A DNA stretch of 64,000 nt, taken from Thiodiazotropha sp050291245. GTDB lineage: Bacteria > Pseudomonadota > Gammaproteobacteria > Chromatiales > Chromatiaceae. A model generated the notes under the pieces. The model did not search any database, was not told where the DNA came from, and saw nothing but the letters and a program-made list of their open reading frames with translations. Location of the stretch: assembly GCA_050291245.1 (NCBI GenBank), contig JBNKJP010000044.1, forward strand, positions 62,001 through 126,000. The letters are read 5' to 3'. Shown here in pieces: positions 38,902 through 48,044 of the stretch (within the stretch, counting starts at the first letter, position 1; each line of letters begins with the position of its first letter). The position numbers and the translations under genes were made by a program.

Positions 38902-40728
38902 ATGAGTATCCTGTCATCCGACCTGCCGGTTTTTTCCGACGACCCGCGCAACCGCATGGAGGCCCTGCGCCGCTTCCTGCCCTTCCTTCTTTGGTTGCCC
39001 CGGGTCAATCGCAAAACCTTCAAGTCGGATCTGGTTGCGGCCATTACCGGGGCTATCGTGGTACTGCCCCAGGGCGTGGCCTTTGCCACCATCGCCGGCA
39101 TGCCACCGGAATACGGTTTGTACGCGGGAATGGTGCCGGCAATCATCGCGGCACTGTTCGGATCTTCCTGGCACCTGGTATCGGGGCCCACCACCGCGGC
39201 CTCTATCGTGCTCTTTTCATCCCTCAGCACCCTGGCCGAACCGGGCAGTGCCGAGTATGTGCAACTGGCCCTGACCCTGACCCTGATGGTGGGCGCCATT
39301 CAGCTGTTTATGGGCATGGCGCGTCTCGGCACTCTGGTGAATTTCATCTCCCACTCCGTGGTTGTGGGCTTCACCGCCGGTGCGGCGGTACTCATCGCCG
39401 CCAGTCAGTTGAAGAACTTCTTCGGTGTCGCGCTACCCCGGGGAGTCGGACCGGTGGAAACTCTGCACGCGCTCTATCTGCACGCGGGTGCCATCAATCC
39501 CTACGCAACCCTGGTGGGCGTGACAACCTTGTTGTCCGGCATCCTGCTGAAGCGCTTTCTGCCCCGTTTTCCCTACATGATCGGGGCCCTGTTCGTCGGC
39601 AGTCTGCTTTCGGTACTGCTCGATGCACCGGCCCACGGGATCGCCACGGTAGGCGCGCTGCCCAGCCAGTTGCCGCCGCTGTCGATGCCGAGTTTTGATC
39701 TCAACACCTTTCGCGAACTGGCCCCCACCGCATTGGCCGTGACCCTGTTCGCGCTCACCGAAGCGGTCTCCATCGCCCGCTCTATCGCGATCCGCGCGGG
39801 TCAGCACATCAACGGAAACCAGGAATTCATCGGTCAGGGACTGTCCAACATGGTCGGTGGTTTCTTCTCCGGCTACGTGGCCACCGGTTCGTTCAACCGC
39901 AGTGGACTGAACTACGAAGCAGGCGCCAAAACCCCCCTGGCGGCGATCCTCGCCGGTGTGTTCCTGATGGGCATCGTCCTGCTGGTCGCGCCCCTGGCGG
40001 CCTACCTGCCCAATGCCGCCATGGCGGGGGTGTTGCTGCTGGTGGCCTATGGGCTGATTGACGGTCATCATATCCGCAAAATCCTCAAGGCCAGCCGAAC
40101 CGAGGCCACGGTGATGAGCGTGACCTTTCTGTCCGCCCTGTTTCTGGATCTTGAGTTCGCAATCCTGCTCGGTGTGGGACTCTCCCTGATCGCCTATCTG
40201 AACCGCACTTCCCGACCCAATCTGGCGGAGCGGGTGCCGGATCCCTCCCTGCCGAAGCGCCGCTTCAACGATGCTGCGCATCTGCCCCAGTGTCCGCAAC
40301 TGCGCATGGTGCGCATCGACGGTTCCCTGTTTTTCGGCGCGGTCAGTCACGTAGCGGAAAGACTGCGCAACATGGAGAAGAAAGATCGTAGACCCCGTCA
40401 TCTGGCCATCATCGGCAGCAGTATGAATTTTATCGACGTGGCCGGTGCGGAACTGCTGGTGCAGGAGTCGCACCGGCTGCGCCGGGAAGGCCGCGAACTC
40501 TATCTGTTCCGAATCAAGCCCGGGGTACGCGGTTTTCTGAAGCGGGGAGGGTACCTGGATGAGATCGGCGCCGACCATGTCTTCGACTCCAAGGGCACCG
40601 GTCTGAAGGCCGTGGTCGGGCAAATGGATGAGTCACGCTGCGCCAGTTGTACTGCCCGGGTTTTCGCGGAATGCCCCGCGGCCTGTGAGTCCGAGGATAC
40701 ACAAGCGGCAATCCCCGTTCCTGGCTGA
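38902..40728 (+). CDS. SulP-family anion transporter with STAS domain
   Basis: A 608-residue inner-membrane protein of the SLC26/SulP family, which moves sulfate, bicarbonate or dicarboxylates. The N-terminal membrane region has GAIVVLPQGVAFATIAGMPP (family signature), VSGPTTAASIV and the conserved GFTAGAAVLI. A C-terminal STAS domain begins near residue 465 (LRMVRIDGSLFFGAVSHV) and contains SMNFIDVAGAELL. A short Cys-containing tail (CASCTARVFAECPAAC) is unusual and might bind metal. Substrate cannot be assigned. Confidence 0.93.
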   Translation: MSILSSDLPVFSDDPRNRMEALRRFLPFLLWLPRVNRKTFKSDLVAAITGAIVVLPQGVAFATIAGMPPEYGLYAGMVPAIIAALFGSSWHLVSGPTTAASIVLFSSLSTLAEPGSAEYVQLALTLTLMVGAIQLFMGMARLGTLVNFISHSVVVGFTAGAAVLIAASQLKNFFGVALPRGVGPVETLHALYLHAGAINPYATLVGVTTLLSGILLKRFLPRFPYMIGALFVGSLLSVLLDAPAHGIATVGALPSQLPPLSMPSFDLNTFRELAPTALAVTLFALTEAVSIARSIAIRAGQHINGNQEFIGQGLSNMVGGFFSGYVATGSFNRSGLNYEAGAKTPLAAILAGVFLMGIVLLVAPLAAYLPNAAMAGVLLLVAYGLIDGHHIRKILKASRTEATVMSVTFLSALFLDLEFAILLGVGLSLIAYLNRTSRPNLAERVPDPSLPKRRFNDAAHLPQCPQLRMVRIDGSLFFGAVSHVAERLRNMEKKDRRPRHLAIIGSSMNFIDVAGAELLVQESHRLRREGRELYLFRIKPGVRGFLKRGGYLDEIGADHVFDSKGTGLKAVVGQMDESRCASCTARVFAECPAACESEDTQAAIPVPG

Positions 40729-40777
40729 GTGATTCTCACCGTTCTCGCGTCTCCAGTGATAGGGATGGCGGCATTTT

Positions 40778-40888
40778 CTCGTTCCCACGCTCCGCGTGGG
40801 AATGCAGACCAGGGTTCGCTGTTCCATCCCAAAACGACTGATATCGCTAAGCTGAGATAGGCGCTCCCACGCAGAGCATGGGAACGAG
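40778..40888. repeat. Inverted pair of the GTTCCCACGC-type repeat
   Basis: The left unit starts CTCGTTCCCACGCTCCGCGT and continues GGGAATGC. The right unit, GCGCTCCCACGCAGAGCATG then GGAACGAG, is its degenerate reverse complement about 60 bases away. Each unit is itself palindromic. The element fills most of the 183-base gap between the SulP gene and comF, two convergent genes. A further degenerate copy lies near 50406. It is a dispersed non-coding repeat. Confidence 0.65.
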
Positions 40889-40911
40889 TTGAGTGACATG
40901 TCGCAACACGT

Positions 40912-41622
40912 TTAGTGGCGTACCGTACGGGCAATCGCCCAGACATCCACCTGCTTTGCTCCGGCCTGTTTGAGGGTTCGGCCAAGTTCCCTGACCGTGG
41001 CGCCGGTGGTGATCACATCATCGAGTATCGCCAGTTTCAGACCCTTTACAGGACGGCGGATGAGAAAGGCCTTGCGCAGGTTTCGTTGACGCTCTGTCTC
41101 TTTCAGATCCGACTGAGCCCGGGTGTTGCGGATGCGCTGTATAGAATGCAGATCCAAGGGAATGGCATAGTGTCTTGATAGAATCCGGGCCAGCTCAACC
41201 GCCTGATTGAACCCTCGCTCCTTCATGCGTAGCGCATGCAGAGGCACGGGAAGAATTCGCTCGGGCGGTGAATCGAGTGTACCGAGCCGTGCGATCAAGA
41301 GCCGGGCCAGCGGTATGCTGAGGTGGAGTTGCTGGTGGAATTTCAGGGCACTGATCAGACGATTTGTTGGGGCTTCATAACGTAGTGCGGTAACCGTTGT
41401 GTCTAAGGGCGAGGAACGCTTCAGGCAATGTCCGCAGAGCGTTTCGGAAGAAGTACCAGGCGGCAGGGGCAGGGCGCACCGGGGACAGGCGTGGTGGTTG
41501 AAGGGTAATTCCTGATAGCAGGCGTGGCAGAATCGGCTGTCAAAGTCTCCCGGTTCACCGCACAACAGGCAGGCTTGGGGGAAAAGTGTGGGTATGAGTT
41601 GTTCGAGAATCTTATAACGCAC
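40912..41622 (-). CDS. comF: ComF-family phosphoribosyltransferase-like protein
   Basis: A 236-residue cytoplasmic protein related to DNA uptake factor ComF/GntX. Its N-terminus has a double zinc-finger pattern (CLLCGEP, FCHACY, CPRCALPLP, CGHCLKR). The C-terminal phosphoribosyltransferase fold carries ERGFNQAVELA and the PRPP loop LAILDDVITTGATVREL. The family is needed for natural transformation in several bacteria, but the biochemical step is unknown. No other competence genes are in the window. Confidence 0.93.
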   Translation of the reverse strand: MRYKILEQLIPTLFPQACLLCGEPGDFDSRFCHACYQELPFNHHACPRCALPLPPGTSSETLCGHCLKRSSPLDTTVTALRYEAPTNRLISALKFHQQLHLSIPLARLLIARLGTLDSPPERILPVPLHALRMKERGFNQAVELARILSRHYAIPLDLHSIQRIRNTRAQSDLKETERQRNLRKAFLIRRPVKGLKLAILDDVITTGATVRELGRTLKQAGAKQVDVWAIARTVRH

Positions 41623-41671
41623 GGAACCCTCCCTGGCTCCAACGGCGCAATCAAACCGTAAATAATAGTCG

Positions 41672-42244
41672 CTATTGCACGTTCAGGGTACGCAGATGAT
41701 CGCAAAGCTTCCGGTCGGTACCCTGAATGTGCTGTACCAGCCAGCGTTGTAGATAGTCTGCGACCTCAGGCAGGATCTCACTGCCTTTTTCTTCGTAACG
41801 TTTCACATAGAGACCGACCTGGGAGACCATCCGGTCATGTTGCCCCTTGTGGGCCTCGTAATCAAAATAGCTGTGCTCGCGCATGAGTGCCTCTTCATAC
41901 TTGAGATGCACCTGAGTGTAGTCAACCATCTCCTCCAGAGCGCCTCGTTCGAAGTCGGGGCCGGTGTCACAAAGCACTGCGGCACGAACATTATTGATGA
42001 GGTTGAGCAGTTTGATGTGCTGTTCATCGATGGACTTGACGCCGACGCTGTATTCCGGTTTCCAAGTCACGAATCCTTCGCAGCGGGGCTTTCGGGCAAA
42101 CACCAGCAACAGAATCGCGACCAGAACGATCAGCCATAGACCGGGTGAGAGAATTCCCGTGCCGGGGACCAGAAGCGCCGCGCCGAGAATCAACAGAGCG
42201 CTCATCAGATGGGAGCGATACTTTGATGCCAGCCTTTGCATCAT
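41672..42244 (-). CDS. Membrane-anchored bacteriohaemerythrin
   Basis: A 190-residue protein with two short hydrophobic N-terminal segments (residues about 11-50), then a haemerythrin four-helix bundle. Di-iron ligands are visible: His in DEQHIKLLN, the HLKYEE His and Glu, EAHKGQHDRM, and the HIQGTD His and Asp. The bundle reversibly binds O2 and may act as an oxygen store, sensor or supplier to a membrane oxidase. It is separated from comF by 49 bases, but the functional link is unclear. Confidence 0.9.
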   Translation of the reverse strand: MMQRLASKYRSHLMSALLILGAALLVPGTGILSPGLWLIVLVAILLLVFARKPRCEGFVTWKPEYSVGVKSIDEQHIKLLNLINNVRAAVLCDTGPDFERGALEEMVDYTQVHLKYEEALMREHSYFDYEAHKGQHDRMVSQVGLYVKRYEEKGSEILPEVADYLQRWLVQHIQGTDRKLCDHLRTLNVQ

Positions 42245-42365
42245 GCCTCCGGATGGGTGATGGATATTTAAAGATCTCTTATTGTACCTCGTTCAATATC
42301 AGAGTGAACCTTAAGACCTTGGATAATTTTTTTCCAAGGCGCTTATGATAGAGGAGGATGCGTTT

Positions 42366-44342
42366 TCAGGTCGTAAACACTCGGATTTGGTAGGGGGCCA
42401 GGGAAAGTCGCACCGAACCTGCGTCATTCTGCACCAGTCCCGCACCATGCCGAGGTGGCGCGACCTCCGAAACCGCTCCCAGATCCATCCAGTGCCAGGG
42501 CAGATTGTAAGCGCTGAATGATTCGGTGCCGATGTTACCGACCACCACGACCTGATCGGTGGCGCCCAACGCCGCACCCCGGGTGCGGCAAAAAGCGAAG
42601 ACCCTTGCGCCCTGGTTTTGGTCGAAATCGGGGTGAAAGTGCAGAAACACCGTCTCGTTGCGTCCCAGTGCCGGGTGGGTTGTGCGCAGTGCGATCAACG
42701 CGGCGACCCGCTCCCATAAATCCCGATTGTTGGGCGAGCCGTCGAGTCTCTCCCAGTCCACCGGGTCGGACATCTTCAAGCGCCAGTTGCGATGATCGAG
42801 GTCGTGTACGTCGCCGAATTCGTCACCGGCCAGGATCATCGGGATTCCAACCGATGTTAACAGCAGGCAGAAAGCGCTGCGCAACCGCTCCAGGGCCAGC
42901 CCATGGACAAATCGCTGCTGGTCATCGGCGTCCGAGTCGAGGTGATCGGCCACCCAGCGGATGTCGTCCACGGTGCCGCGGTAACCCTGTGCCTCGAGCA
43001 GGGGCGCGAGCAGATAGTTCATGATGCGCTGTTCTTCATCCTTCTCCACATCATGGGAGGTCAGGTAATTGACCGCTTGGGAGAGATCGTGGAATCCAGG
43101 GCCGGAGCGTCGGTTCCAGTCGTCCCACACCTGAGCGCCGCTGATCAGTCCGCGAATGCGCTCACTGCGCGAGGGCTCTCCCCATTGGGTGGAGAGATGG
43201 CCGGAAAAGGTCCTCCGAAGCTCATCGCGAAAACCGAAGTTCCACATAGAGTCGGTGACCTTGCGGGCGTTGGGGTTATCGCCGTTTGCCTGAGTGATCA
43301 CCGGACGTCGCCAGGAGTCCTCGGCGATGACGATGAAGGGGCGATCGGGAAACGCCTGCTGCTGTACATGCCAGGCGTGATCGCGGAACTGCTGGATGAA
43401 CTCCCAGTGATTGATCCCCTTGAACTCATCGATTCTGAAACCGTCCGCGTGAAACTCGGTGATTAGGTAGGCGGCCATCTGTTTCTGAAAATCCCGCGCC
43501 GGGGTCCCGCCGTTGTCATCCGGCCAGTAGCGGAACAGGTTGGCGCCATAGTCCTCACCCCGATGGGCGCGCTCCGGATCCTCGTTGGTGAGGAAATAGC
43601 GGGAGTAGTCGAGCTGTGTCAGAGGGCAGTTGCGGGCGTGGTTCATCACTACATCGAAGATCACCCGGATACCCCGCCGATGACACTGTTTGACGAAGAA
43701 CTTGAGCTCAACCGGCAGGCCCATATCGATGTCGGGGGTGAAAAAGAAACGGGTGCCGTAGCCCCAGTTGAGGGTGTCCGGCGAATCCTGCACCGGCAAC
43801 AGCTCGATGGCGTTGATGCCCAGGGACTTGAGCCGGTCGAGATGTGCGAACACCACCTTTTCGAAGGTGCCGAGACCCACCTGGCGCGCCTTCTCCGGGG
43901 CGCTCTCCATCCAGCGCATGGGCATCTCGTAGATCACCAGTTGGTGGTTATTGCGCAATTCGTTGCCTGGTGTGAACTCATCCTCCCAGGTAAAGGGTTG
44001 ACGCCAGCGCCGGCCCTGGCGGATCTGGAAAATCCCGCGATAACCGCCGAAACGGGTGATATGCATAGCGTAGGGATCGGCGATGGGGGTGTTCTGGGCA
44101 TCCTCTTTGAGGAACTCATATTCGTAGTCACCATCCACCAGGCCCAAAGTGTCGAGATCGATCTCGAACCAGCCCGGTTCGCCACTCACCGGCCCGAGCC
44201 TTTCCCGGCGCCAATTCAATGGGTCATATCGGTCCCGTTGCAGGACATCGGCAAAGCGTATTTCGAGCCGACTTCCGATGGTTGCGGGTATCCGCAGACG
44301 GGAGTCGAATGCTGTTTCATGGCGTGGGTTGTTGTTTGGCAT
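42366..44342 (-). CDS. GH13-family glycoside hydrolase / branching-enzyme-like
   Basis: A 658-residue cytoplasmic protein without signal peptide. Residues about 15-125 form an N-terminal beta domain like that of glycogen-acting GH13 enzymes. The barrel motifs are GIRVIFDVVMNHAR (region I), ADGFRIDEFKGINH (region II, nucleophile Asp), VIAEDSW (region III, general acid Glu) and LTSHDVEKDEEQ (region IV). All three catalytic acids are present. It probably acts on alpha-glucans; which bond it cuts or forms cannot be told. No glg genes are adjacent. GAAGGG upstream supports the ATG. Confidence 0.9.
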   Translation of the reverse strand: MPNNNPRHETAFDSRLRIPATIGSRLEIRFADVLQRDRYDPLNWRRERLGPVSGEPGWFEIDLDTLGLVDGDYEYEFLKEDAQNTPIADPYAMHITRFGGYRGIFQIRQGRRWRQPFTWEDEFTPGNELRNNHQLVIYEMPMRWMESAPEKARQVGLGTFEKVVFAHLDRLKSLGINAIELLPVQDSPDTLNWGYGTRFFFTPDIDMGLPVELKFFVKQCHRRGIRVIFDVVMNHARNCPLTQLDYSRYFLTNEDPERAHRGEDYGANLFRYWPDDNGGTPARDFQKQMAAYLITEFHADGFRIDEFKGINHWEFIQQFRDHAWHVQQQAFPDRPFIVIAEDSWRRPVITQANGDNPNARKVTDSMWNFGFRDELRRTFSGHLSTQWGEPSRSERIRGLISGAQVWDDWNRRSGPGFHDLSQAVNYLTSHDVEKDEEQRIMNYLLAPLLEAQGYRGTVDDIRWVADHLDSDADDQQRFVHGLALERLRSAFCLLLTSVGIPMILAGDEFGDVHDLDHRNWRLKMSDPVDWERLDGSPNNRDLWERVAALIALRTTHPALGRNETVFLHFHPDFDQNQGARVFAFCRTRGAALGATDQVVVVGNIGTESFSAYNLPWHWMDLGAVSEVAPPRHGAGLVQNDAGSVRLSLAPYQIRVFTT

Positions 44343-44678
44343 GGCGTCCCTTCATCCCATAAAAGAGGTCCGTAGGGTGAAAGTCTAGCTGCTTATCGGT
44401 TGAATGATAGTTTGTTCATTGTCTGATTCCGCTGTCTTCCCGGTTTTCGAGTGGTAGCTCAGAGAGTCTGTCAAGGCTCTTGCGCTGACATAAAATGCAT
44501 TGTTCAATTAGGTGTTTTTTCTAAGCCATTCAAGCTCCCATTACAGTCCCTCGCCAAGACTGGATGCGTTGATGAGAATCCCATTGGAGACCTCGGCGAA
44601 GCCCATCACCACCTGCTTCCAGAAGCGCGAATCGACGCTTACTACCACCCGTCGTCTGCTCAGGTTTATTGTGCGAAG
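44343..44678. other. Stretch without a supported gene
   Basis: 336 bases upstream of the GH13 gene, with its promoter expected near the left edge. A plus-strand open frame crosses this region into the next gene but is antisense to it and shows no domain. I see no repeat or RNA here. Confidence 0.35.
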
Positions 44679-45146
44679 TTAGAGTTGATAGCCAAGATTG
44701 AAGAGAACTTGATAGTCCGTATCCTGGTTACGGACTTTGCGCAGATAGGGCATAACACCGATAGACCATCCCGGATTTCCCATGCCGTTCGAAAAGAAAG
44801 TGTATGTGGGACCGAATATGACTTCGTTCGCATCCTCTTCGGTATTTCTATACACGCCGGTATAGAGTCCGAAGCCGTGCCTGTCCGTCTCCCTGAATAG
44901 GTTGGTCATGATATAGCCTGCTCCAACGCCGCATTCTGTTTCAATGCCGCTATTGCTTGAATGAGCCACGGCGATACATCCCAGCGATCCGTATGCGAGA
45001 TGGTTGTCGCGATGTTGGGTATAATTGATGCCGATTCCGCTGTAGAGGTGGCCGACGCCAATGCCAACGGAATGGCTTTCAGCCTGGATCACTGGCATAT
45101 ACAGGCTAAAAGAGATCAGTGATGTGGCGAGAATCCCGTTTTTCAT
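44679..45146 (-). CDS. Exported barrel-like protein, unknown
   Basis: From ATG 45146 it is 155 residues with a signal peptide ending near IQA-ESHS. The mature part alternates polar and aromatic/hydrophobic residues (SVGIGVGHLYSGIGINYTQ, HGFGLYTGVYRN, WSIGVMPYLRKV) and ends in a Leu (FNLGYQL). This fits a small eight-stranded outer-membrane beta-barrel. A longer frame to 45173 would add nine residues. Function unknown. Confidence 0.65.
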   Translation of the reverse strand: MKNGILATSLISFSLYMPVIQAESHSVGIGVGHLYSGIGINYTQHRDNHLAYGSLGCIAVAHSSNSGIETECGVGAGYIMTNLFRETDRHGFGLYTGVYRNTEEDANEVIFGPTYTFFSNGMGNPGWSIGVMPYLRKVRNQDTDYQVLFNLGYQL

Positions 45147-45318
45147 GGGTGATGCCTGTTCCCTGGAGTGCACGGCAGATGCCGTGGTTGCTGGTTGTTC
45201 CTTGTTACCGTATGGACGAATGCTAGTGTAGTATACACAATAGTATTAATTGGGTGATTCTAACGATCTTGATCTTACGGGGATTCCCAGAACTAGGTTT
45301 CATCATCAATGGGAATGG

Positions 45319-45594
45319 AAGATGGGCAGATATATCTTTGATAATCCCGTAGACGCCGGGTCTGGAACGCTGGGATATAAACTGGAAGCCAATCCGGTAA
45401 ATGACGCTCCAAATGGTTCCTTCTCTGTATATGCGCATATTGCTGAGTATCCGCATGAAATCTCTTATTCAGCGATCGACAGCGATACCTATGATATTGC
45501 GGTTAAATCCAGTTCCGCAGCGGCGCGTGAGTCTCAAATCATGAGAAAAACAGCTTGTTTTACGGACTATGAAATGCAGTGTGTGGATTATTAA
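45319..45594 (+). CDS. Possible small protein of unknown function
   Basis: An open frame running from a TTG at 45250, or more plausibly from ATG 45319 preceded by GGGAATGGAAG, to the TAA at 45594 (about 91 residues from the latter). The text is rich in Ser, Asp and Tyr and includes the ending FTDYEMQCVDY. It has no recognised domain and no signal peptide. It might be the tail of a decayed gene. Just upstream lies CTAGTGTAGT (45223-45232), the end sequence of the hairpin element at 1682. Confidence 0.25.
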   Translation, partial: KMGRYIFDNPVDAGSGTLGYKLEANPVNDAPNGSFSVYAHIAEYPHEISYSAIDSDTYDIAVKSSSAAARESQIMRKTACFTDYEMQCVDY

Positions 45595-45613
45595 CTCAAG
45601 GGTGGGGTAGAAG

Positions 45614-46192
45614 TTAAGGCTTTATGATTGCGCTGATTTTGCTAACCAATAGATCTTCAATCCCTAATCCGTCAGCGCTATCCTTGACGATGGCGATAAG
45701 TTCATCGAAGTTTGAGCAATCATCAATGTTATTCATGACAACATTGCCCATGGGGCCCAGTTCTTCGCTTAAGATGTAACCGATGGCTTTTCTTTGCTCC
45801 GCTGAAAGCGAAATTCTTGGTTGGCCTGAGGGGGATGTCGATGCCGGTTTTGCGGCGGCGGGCGGTAATACGGAATGATTTGCCTCAAGCTGAGGGTGGG
45901 TGGATAAAATTCCCTGAAAGATCTCTTCATTGTCCGTAACTTCTATTCTTCTGGCAAAGTTCATCGAGTCATCGAAGCGGCACTTGCCTTTTCTGATGTT
46001 GGCGATCAATGGAATCGCCTTCTCACCAAAGCGCAATCTGCACTGCAGTGCAACAAGCCGTCCATTTTCAAACCCAAACATGGCGGAGTGCTGTTCTTCA
46101 CTCACGACAAAGAAGGTGCCGGTTTCCTTGGCGCTGGTTAAAGTGCGCAGCTCTTCAATGATCTCGGGTAGTGTCAAATAGTCAGAGCTCAT
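45614..46192 (-). CDS. DUF4388/PATAN-like two-domain signalling protein
   Basis: A 192-residue cytoplasmic protein. The N-terminal half (residues 1-90: LPEIIEELRTLTSAKETGTF, MFGFENGRLVALQCR and RKGKCRF) resembles DUF4388/PATAN-type domains found in regulators. A Pro/Ser-rich linker follows. The C-terminal part (AIGYILSEELGPMGNVVMNN and so on) is a small helical domain often attached to such regulators. It lies 140 bases downstream of a DUF3365 haem sensor gene on the same strand, so it is a good candidate partner. Assignment is by resemblance only. Confidence 0.6.
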   Translation of the reverse strand: MSSDYLTLPEIIEELRTLTSAKETGTFFVVSEEQHSAMFGFENGRLVALQCRLRFGEKAIPLIANIRKGKCRFDDSMNFARRIEVTDNEEIFQGILSTHPQLEANHSVLPPAAAKPASTSPSGQPRISLSAEQRKAIGYILSEELGPMGNVVMNNIDDCSNFDELIAIVKDSADGLGIEDLLVSKISAIIKP

Positions 46193-46332
46193 GTCGTCAA
46201 TATTGCAACCTAGTCATTAGTCAGATCAGTCGTCTTTCCCATTAAGCCGAGTGCAGGCCTGGTTTCCGGCCGGGCAAGCGCCCGGCCATCGCGACAGTAT
46301 ACGCGACTGAAATCACAAGCAAACCACCTGGG

Positions 46333-47241
46333 TCAACTATTTTTCCCGGCATTGGCTTTGGCCAGTTGCTTGGTCGCTATGTTGATACTTCTGCGCATCA
46401 GCTCGAATGCGCGTGTCAGTGAGCCAATTTCATCGTTCCGATCGGAAATGAGGGGTTGATTGCTGCGTCCGAGACTCACTTTTTGAGCGGTTTCGGTGAT
46501 TTCCAGAATGGGTTGGATGATGTTGTTTTCGACCACTCGGTTCAGAACAACCAGCACGCAGGCGAAAAGTATGGTGATTATGCCGATAAAGACCGCAGAA
46601 CGTTTTAGTACGGCTGCATTGAGGTCGGCCACGGGGACGCCTACGAGGCTGCCGCCGATAACCGTGCCCGATGTCCAATTGAAACCTGAAGTGGTTCCAT
46701 ACTGATCAGTAATTTCTTTTGGTGCGGCAGCCGGATCGCCGTGACAAATCAGACAGCTGTCTTTGACCTTTGCCGGGGCGGCGGAAATGAGATACTTTTG
46801 ACCTTTGATAACGCCTGTCAGCTCAACTTTTTTATCTTTAGCGCCATGGCGAAGCTGCTTTAAAACCTCCACTTCAAGGCCTTCAGGAAGGTTCTCGCGG
46901 TTAAGAGGATCATCGCTGATCATTCTGATCAAATAGCTGGGCTGCACTTTCTTGAACTGATAGGCGAGTTCCTTGGCCATTACTGTTGATGAGACCACGG
47001 GAGGAAAAAATTCACCCTTTGGTAGAAAATGCGGTCGGGTTTTTTCCCGGACGATAGCACGCGCGGAGCGAACAACATCAACCAACAGTGTCAGTTCCTG
47101 ATTGGCTTGTTTGTATAGGTCGTCTTTGGTCATGAAATATATGACAGGTACGGATACCAATACACTTACAATGTAAATCAGCAGCAACGCCTTATGAAAA
47201 GTACCTGAAACTGATTTATCCCGAACAGGATTATCTGTCAC
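46333..47241 (-). CDS. DUF3365 haem-binding sensor with HAMP domain, no output domain
   Basis: From GTG 47241, which has AAGGGG nine bases upstream, it is 302 residues; an ATG at 47289 would add 16. It has two membrane helices (about residues 16-37 and 212-236). The periplasmic domain is DUF3365/Tll0287-like and contains a single c-type haem site, CLICH, near residue 165. After the second helix comes a HAMP domain (NRVVENNIIQPILEITETA) and a short helical tail. No kinase, cyclase or methyl-accepting part follows. It could transmit redox or gas signals to another protein, perhaps the next gene's product. Confidence 0.82.
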   Translation of the reverse strand: MTDNPVRDKSVSGTFHKALLLIYIVSVLVSVPVIYFMTKDDLYKQANQELTLLVDVVRSARAIVREKTRPHFLPKGEFFPPVVSSTVMAKELAYQFKKVQPSYLIRMISDDPLNRENLPEGLEVEVLKQLRHGAKDKKVELTGVIKGQKYLISAAPAKVKDSCLICHGDPAAAPKEITDQYGTTSGFNWTSGTVIGGSLVGVPVADLNAAVLKRSAVFIGIITILFACVLVVLNRVVENNIIQPILEITETAQKVSLGRSNQPLISDRNDEIGSLTRAFELMRRSINIATKQLAKANAGKNS

Positions 47242-47289
47242 TTGACCACCCCTTAGATGATTCGAATTTCCAACCCAGGAGAAATCCAT

Positions 47290-48044
47290 GCAATCAAATC
47301 AATGATGCTACGGAAACTCTCCACATTAACCTTTGTGATCCAATAACTGTATACTAGAACAAAAATCTCGATATAAATTACCTCGAATTCGGGAGAATGT
47401 CTGTCTAGGAATCAGTGATTGCATCGTGCGTCTTCCGTGTACAAGTGATTACCGATCTATTCCTTATGGAATACTTGTGAATTCCGTCTTGTTGTTTGGG
47501 CGGGTATCGAATCCCCGCGCTTGATTAGTAAAATATGTTTCGGCAGCGTGACTGCATCCTTTAGAAGAGATTAAAACGCTATTGAGGATCCCTATTCTTG
47601 GCATGTCGAGAGTGCTTACAGCTGGACCTATCAGTCTACTAATGCCTAAATTCTGACTCAGTGTGCCTGCGGATTCCAGGATCAATAGTGTATTTCGGGA
47701 TGTTATTCCGAAAATACTTATCGTTTTAGTGGGGCTTTGTGTCTCTTTTGGTCTGCTCTTTCTTATATACCTTATCTGGGAATAAATATCCCAAAAAGTT
47801 TTATTATGGTTATTTAAACATAGTTTATTTAACTTGCGTCTCGTCACACTCCGGTTGATTCCACGTTGTCTTGAGCGTGCCAGAGCAGCACTTTCACTAT
47901 CTGTCTCATCGCTTGTCCGGCGTGATAATCCGGATTTCAGTATTAAGGCAAAGCGTCAATATCTTTAGCAAGAGAGTGAAATGGAGTTGTCGGCCTGAGA
48001 AGCAAATAGGCATTCTCATTCCATGGCCGGATTAATAGTAAGGT
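47290..48044. other. AT-rich stretch with no supported gene
   Basis: About 750 bases. A 127-codon minus-strand frame (47464-47847) lacks any recognisable feature and I do not accept it as a gene. A near-palindrome (GTATTTCGG ... CCGAAAATAC, about 47690-47717) could form a hairpin. The composition is lower in GC than the genes before 44 kb, fitting the start of an accessory region. Confidence 0.4.

Noticed and set aside
44450..44480. GTGGTAGCTCAG-like string resembling a tRNA D arm
   Set aside because: No acceptor stem, anticodon arm or T arm can be built around it.
47464..47847. 127-codon minus-strand open frame
   Set aside because: No domain, signal or start context; the segment looks non-coding and AT-rich.
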